In this document: positions 60,373-64,000 of the stretch, in pieces | Numbering within the stretch: position 1 is the stretch's first letter | Layout: every line of letters begins with the position of its first letter | Source of the DNA: Ehrlichia japonica | GTDB lineage: Bacteria > Pseudomonadota > Alphaproteobacteria > Rickettsiales > Anaplasmataceae | Assembly: GCF_000632845.1 (NCBI RefSeq) | Contig: NZ_CP007474.1 | Location: 868,001 to 932,000, forward strand | Reading direction: 5' to 3' | DNA: 64,000 bases | Notes under the pieces: generated by a model | What the model saw: the letters and a program-made list of their open reading frames with translations, nothing else | Database searches by the model: none | What the model was told of the DNA's origin: nothing | Translations under genes and position numbers: made by a program

Positions 60373-61671
60373 TTAGGCAATTCTAATCTTAGCTCCATGT
60401 TTATTAAATAATCCAATTATTGTAAGTAAATCACTTGTTTTTCTAACATTTTTTATTTCAAAAAAACTATTAGAAATTATACCTATAACCAAAAATAATA
60501 CTGTCATTTTAAAATCGTAACATGCATCTACTGAATCCCAATCGAGAATATTACTAGAACAGCCATAAATAATTAAGTAATTTACTCCTACCTCTATCCT
60601 TACCCCACATTTTATTAGTTCATCGATAACAGCTCTCAATCTCTTATCCATAAACGCTACATTTAACACCCCATTCAAAACCGTCATACCATCAGAATAT
60701 GCAGCCAGTATCACCATAAATAAGTATTCATCGATATCAAAATTTTCACTCGATAAACACTCGATTCCTTGCAAGACACTACCTTTAACCACAAGATCCA
60801 CAACCTCTTCTCCAACTGCATTTCTTCTCTCATTGATAAAGAAAAGATTTGCACCCATTTTTACCAAAATTTTATGAAGATTTTTCATTCTATCGTTCAA
60901 TAAAACATTCAATATGGTGATTTCTGATCCATTTGAAATTAAAGCGACAATTATAAAAGATAACATACAAAAAAAATCATTAGGAATACATACATCCTTG
61001 GAATATAATTCACGTTGACCAGATATATTAACTGTGTTTATCAAATCCTTATCTATAAAACATTCTACTTCAACGTTAAAATATCGTAGCATATGTATAA
61101 TACTAGCTTGACCCTGACTAGGAGTACTAACTATAGTTGTAGTACCGTACGTATTCAATGAAGCAAACATTATTGCTGTTTTTACCTCATCCTCTTTAGT
61201 CTCATATTTTATAGGTAACATGTCTATACAGCCTACTAAAGCAGCTGGTAATTTATTGTCATTCGAAACAAATCTAGCCCCCATTAACAATAATGGCTTC
61301 ATTACATTACCAATATTTAAATTAGTATATCCACATAAAAAAGACGTAAAAGGACAATTAGATAAACACCCCATCATCATATAAATAGATGGATCATTAA
61401 AATACAACACATCTTTTGGACAAAGGAAACCTCCTACACCCATTCCTTCTATAGTGCAAATTCTATTATTTTTATTATATCTAACTTTAACACCAAGCAA
61501 ATTCAAAGATTTGATAGTTAGTATTATATCACTATTAAAGGCAATATCATAAATCTTAGTCACCCCTACTACCTGAGATGCTAAAATTAATGCTACATGC
61601 GAAAGTAAACTATCCTTTACTATATTCACATGACCACATATATGATATGTTCTCTCAGATATGATCACCAT
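60373..61671 (-). CDS. EPSP-synthase (AroA)-like protein lacking catalytic residues
   Basis: From the ATG at 61671 the protein has 432 residues, the normal length for 3-phosphoshikimate 1-carboxyvinyltransferase. The order of segments fits: VKDSLLSHVAL for DKSISHRAL, YTNLNIGNVMKPLLLMGA for the DESLRxRPM region, and KTAIMFASLNTYGTTTI for the QVKSAVLLAGL-GTTT region. FDIDEYLFMVILAAYSDGMT stands for IDELPVLAVAAAFAEG, and MDKRLRAVIDELIKCGV for the RVKESDRL region. Yet the Lys and Arg of DKSxSHR, the NAGT loop, the Arg of the RxRP motif, the S-S/A-Q of the substrate site and the Glu of KESDR are replaced. I infer loss of EPSP synthase activity with fold retained. No other shikimate gene is present here. 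Confidence 0.62.
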   Translation of the reverse strand: MVIISERTYHICGHVNIVKDSLLSHVALILASQVVGVTKIYDIAFNSDIILTIKSLNLLGVKVRYNKNNRICTIEGMGVGGFLCPKDVLYFNDPSIYMMMGCLSNCPFTSFLCGYTNLNIGNVMKPLLLMGARFVSNDNKLPAALVGCIDMLPIKYETKEDEVKTAIMFASLNTYGTTTIVSTPSQGQASIIHMLRYFNVEVECFIDKDLINTVNISGQRELYSKDVCIPNDFFCMLSFIIVALISNGSEITILNVLLNDRMKNLHKILVKMGANLFFINERRNAVGEEVVDLVVKGSVLQGIECLSSENFDIDEYLFMVILAAYSDGMTVLNGVLNVAFMDKRLRAVIDELIKCGVRIEVGVNYLIIYGCSSNILDWDSVDACYDFKMTVLFLVIGIISNSFFEIKNVRKTSDLLTIIGLFNKHGAKIRIA

Positions 61672-62114
61672 AACCACTACTCCTACTATAGTAACACAAC
61701 GCTAGCAGAACATAATTATCATCAAACTTATCAATCCCTATTTCTATAAACCACATTATCAAAAAAGGCTTACAATAGCATTAGACATATTTCAACATGA
61801 CCAGATATTCATTACATATAAAAGTATCTAAACATTATTAAAAATTTAAGATACATATAAATACAACACTATACCTTATATACTTACCCAATCATCAACA
61901 AGAAGTACCACCAGCTATATATTTGGATAATATAACACATTTCTAAACATTACAATTATCAACTAATATATTTTTCTTTTCTATTACTTAATTAAAATAC
62001 ACTACTTTTAAAAATGTAGCTCCTTCGCAAAACCATAAATACACTTAAGAATAAAAAAAAGAACAATTACATACTACTCCTTAATATATGACTACCATAA
62101 AATATGAGATAACA
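61672..62114. other. Gap between dnaE and the aroA-like gene
   Basis: AT-rich, with no supported gene. The two flanking genes are on the same strand, so the promoter of the aroA-like gene should lie here. No consensus pair was found. Confidence 0.4.
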
Positions 62115-64000
62115 TTAAATTAAAACACTATTAATCTCAATATCTCTTACCCAATTTAACTTAAAAATTTCTACAAAGACTAAAGGAGTAATTAAAAAGC
62201 TATTTGGCAACCGAATTGTAACATGATTACTTACAAGGACTAGATCAATTAATACAACAGTGGGCCCCCTATCTTTTAATAAACTGGATAGCTCTTTTAT
62301 TACAATACTATCCTCAGCATTAGCATATATAACCATATTTTTTATAATAGAAGAAATTTTGCTTTCAAAACTATGAATATTCTTACCAAGCAATCTCACT
62401 GAAGTACTATAAAAAGCATTATCCATTTCAATAATTACAGATGCACCACTAGTAAATAAATCTTTGTTGTCTTCTATTATACTACCATTATAAAAAACTA
62501 TTTCATGAATGTTATAAGGATCAGAAAGAGTTACAACTGCAAATTTATCTTTATTCGTAGAACGAACTTTAACATTAGAAATTATGCCTGCAATTTTATT
62601 ATTATAAAAAGATACATCATCATAATTAATAAACCCTATATTTAATTTTTTTAAAAGATATTTATAATTCTCCATAGGATGATGATTCAGATAAAAGCCT
62701 ATAGAGGAAAATTCATTATTTAATTTTTCCTCCTTAGTCCAATCATCAGTTTCTGATAGCTTATAATGATTCCTATCATTAAATAAACTAAACTGATTAA
62801 AATTAGAATTGTATTTATTATACTCAATAATATCCAAAAATAAAAAAACTGATTCAAAAAGCTGTTTTCTATTGCTATGAATACTATCTAGAACTCCTGC
62901 CTTAATAATACTTTCCAATATTCTCTTATGTACACACTTGGTACTTACTCTATCAATAAAATCCCATATATCTTTATAAGCAACATCATCTACTATTTCC
63001 TTTGCTGAGTGCTGTCCTACATTTTTAAGAGCTCCAAGAGCATATCTAATAGATGATGTTCCTTCAATAGTAAAGAATACCTTAGAAAAGTTAATATCCG
63101 GAGGCAATATTTCAATACCATGCAACTTTGCTTGATGACACAACATCTCTAACTTATCTTTATCTGCTATATCCAAATTCATAGAAGCAGTAAAAAATTC
63201 TAGTGTATAATTAGCTTTTAAATAAGCTGTTTGATAACTAATTAAAGCATAAGCTGCAGCATGCGATTTATTAAATCCATAACCTGCAAACTTCGCTACT
63301 AAATCAAAAATATAGCTCGCTTTTTCTTCCTCTATCCCATTGTTAACAGCACCATTTATAAAAGCTCTGCGTTGATTATCCATTTCCTCTTTGATCTTCT
63401 TTCCCATTGCACGTCTTAACAAATCTGCTTCACCCAAACTATATCCTGCCATTATCTTAGCAATTTCCATTACTTGCTCTTGGTAAATTATAACTCCAAA
63501 AGTCTCTTTAAGAACATCTTCTAAAATTGGGTGTATATAATCCGGCCTCTCAAGCCCATGCTTACGTGCTATGTATATAGATATGTTATCCATAGGACCT
63601 GGTCTATACAGAGAAATTAATGCTATAATGTCGTTTATACTATCTGGCTTTAGTTTACTAATTACTTCTCTCATGCCTGAACTTTCAAGCTGGAATACCC
63701 CAACAGAATCACCTGTAGACAACATTTCATATGTTTTTTTATCATTTAAAGGAATACATGATATATTAACACTCTTACCCCTTCTATTAACTAAATGACA
63801 AATCTGATTTATTACAGTTAACGTCCGCAACCCCAAAAAATCAAATTTCACTAATCCTGCTTTCTCAGTATATTTCATATTATACTGAGTAATAGGAAGA
63901 AAAGATGTGCTATCATAATACAAAGGCAGTAACTCTTCTAATTTTCTATCACAAATTACAATACCTGCAGCATGTATTGAAACATGCCTATAAAGTCCTT
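62115..64000 (-). CDS. dnaE: DNA polymerase III alpha subunit, C-terminal part (5' end beyond the window)
   Basis: The catalytic subunit of the replicative polymerase. The frame enters from the right edge with LYRHVSIHAAGIVICDRKLE and continues through the palm and fingers (VKFDFLGLRTLTVI, GVFQLESSGMREVI, LYRPGPMDNI, IYQEQVMEIAKIMAGYSLGEADLLRRAMGKK split over residues, and GYGFNKSHAAAYALISYQTAYLKANY). A helix-hairpin-helix region follows (NFSKVFFTIEG to IRYALGALKNVG), then an OB fold and the tail. It is truncated only by the window edge. The C-terminal part is somewhat diverged, with a short tau-binding region. Confidence 0.97.
   Translation of the reverse strand, partial: GLYRHVSIHAAGIVICDRKLEELLPLYYDSTSFLPITQYNMKYTEKAGLVKFDFLGLRTLTVINQICHLVNRRGKSVNISCIPLNDKKTYEMLSTGDSVGVFQLESSGMREVISKLKPDSINDIIALISLYRPGPMDNISIYIARKHGLERPDYIHPILEDVLKETFGVIIYQEQVMEIAKIMAGYSLGEADLLRRAMGKKIKEEMDNQRRAFINGAVNNGIEEEKASYIFDLVAKFAGYGFNKSHAAAYALISYQTAYLKANYTLEFFTASMNLDIADKDKLEMLCHQAKLHGIEILPPDINFSKVFFTIEGTSSIRYALGALKNVGQHSAKEIVDDVAYKDIWDFIDRVSTKCVHKRILESIIKAGVLDSIHSNRKQLFESVFLFLDIIEYNKYNSNFNQFSLFNDRNHYKLSETDDWTKEEKLNNEFSSIGFYLNHHPMENYKYLLKKLNIGFINYDDVSFYNNKIAGIISNVKVRSTNKDKFAVVTLSDPYNIHEIVFYNGSIIEDNKDLFTSGASVIIEMDNAFYSTSVRLLGKNIHSFESKISSIIKNMVIYANAEDSIVIKELSSLLKDRGPTVVLIDLVLVSNHVTIRLPNSFLITPLVFVEIFKLNWVRDIEINSVLI

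Noticed and set aside
60373-61671. MurA (UDP-GlcNAc enolpyruvyl transferase) as an alternative call
   Set aside because: MurA shares the fold, but the KTAIMFASL-GTTT, IDEY and KPLLLMGA blocks follow AroA order better, and the MurA catalytic-loop cysteine is not seen.

Overview
The window looks like a chromosome segment of an obligate intracellular alphaproteobacterium of the genus Ehrlichia, most likely Ehrlichia ruminantium. I infer this from four things: the very low GC content; the long non-coding gaps, several filled with tandem repeats of 107-148 bp; the 16S rRNA gene standing alone without 23S/5S; and the mix of Ehrlichia-type tandem-repeat proteins and a large ankyrin protein with reduced but ordinary alphaproteobacterial housekeeping genes. 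The species name is inference and was not tested by a search. By my tally about 73% of the window is coding. No insertion sequence, phage, integrase or CRISPR array is visible.

Layout. 1-7.7 kb is accessory: a 107-bp intergenic array, a large three-module membrane-anchored repeat protein, a shorter paralogue with its own 72-bp repeats, and a degenerate PilT/GspE-like ATPase. 8.1-11.9 kb holds mnmA, then a minus-strand operon (PgpA-like protein, dsbB, coq7), and rpmG. 11.85-18.5 kb is a second accessory block: a membrane-anchored ankyrin protein facing away from a 22-copy 63-bp tandem-repeat protein gene, then a protein with leucine-rich-repeat-like segments. 19-28 kb is metabolic and DNA-related: acpP-fabF, dprA, mutL, a PleC-like histidine kinase, argD. 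28-40 kb holds a small membrane protein, ftsK with yggT, a CorC-family protein, thiE, ppsR, trhO, fmt and a CAT-anticodon tRNA.

40.8-46.5 kb is the proteostasis cluster tig-clpP-clpX-lon, read on the minus strand, followed by tRNA-Leu and tRNA-Lys. 47-52.6 kb has a small lipoprotein, a canonical pgpA, a GNAT acetyltransferase, a PAS-only protein, iscX, a 148-bp repeat array and an AI-2E/PerM family membrane protein. 53.3-58.5 kb has tRNA-Leu, rpsD, hdaA-thiD, an unrecognised protein with a basic tail, and sdhCD. 58.6-60.1 kb is 16S rRNA. 60.4-61.7 kb is a catalytically degenerate EPSP-synthase-like protein, and the right edge is the C-terminal part of dnaE.

Three themes stand out. First, tandem duplication followed by decay appears to have made much of the intergenic DNA. 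The 3' ends of mnmA and dprA are duplicated downstream, and a decayed copy of the ftsK/yggT junction lies at a fixed offset of 1976 bp from the original. An inverted relic of the 63-bp repeat lies beyond the tandem-repeat gene. Second, three intact reading frames look like enzymes that lost their catalytic residues but kept their fold (PilT-like, PgpA-like, AroA-like). Third, in-frame repeats have expanded inside coding genes, including the linker of FtsK. Consensus-like promoters (TTGACA or TTGACT, 17-bp spacer, TATAAT-like box) can be read for 16S rRNA, rpsD, tRNA-Lys and rpmG.
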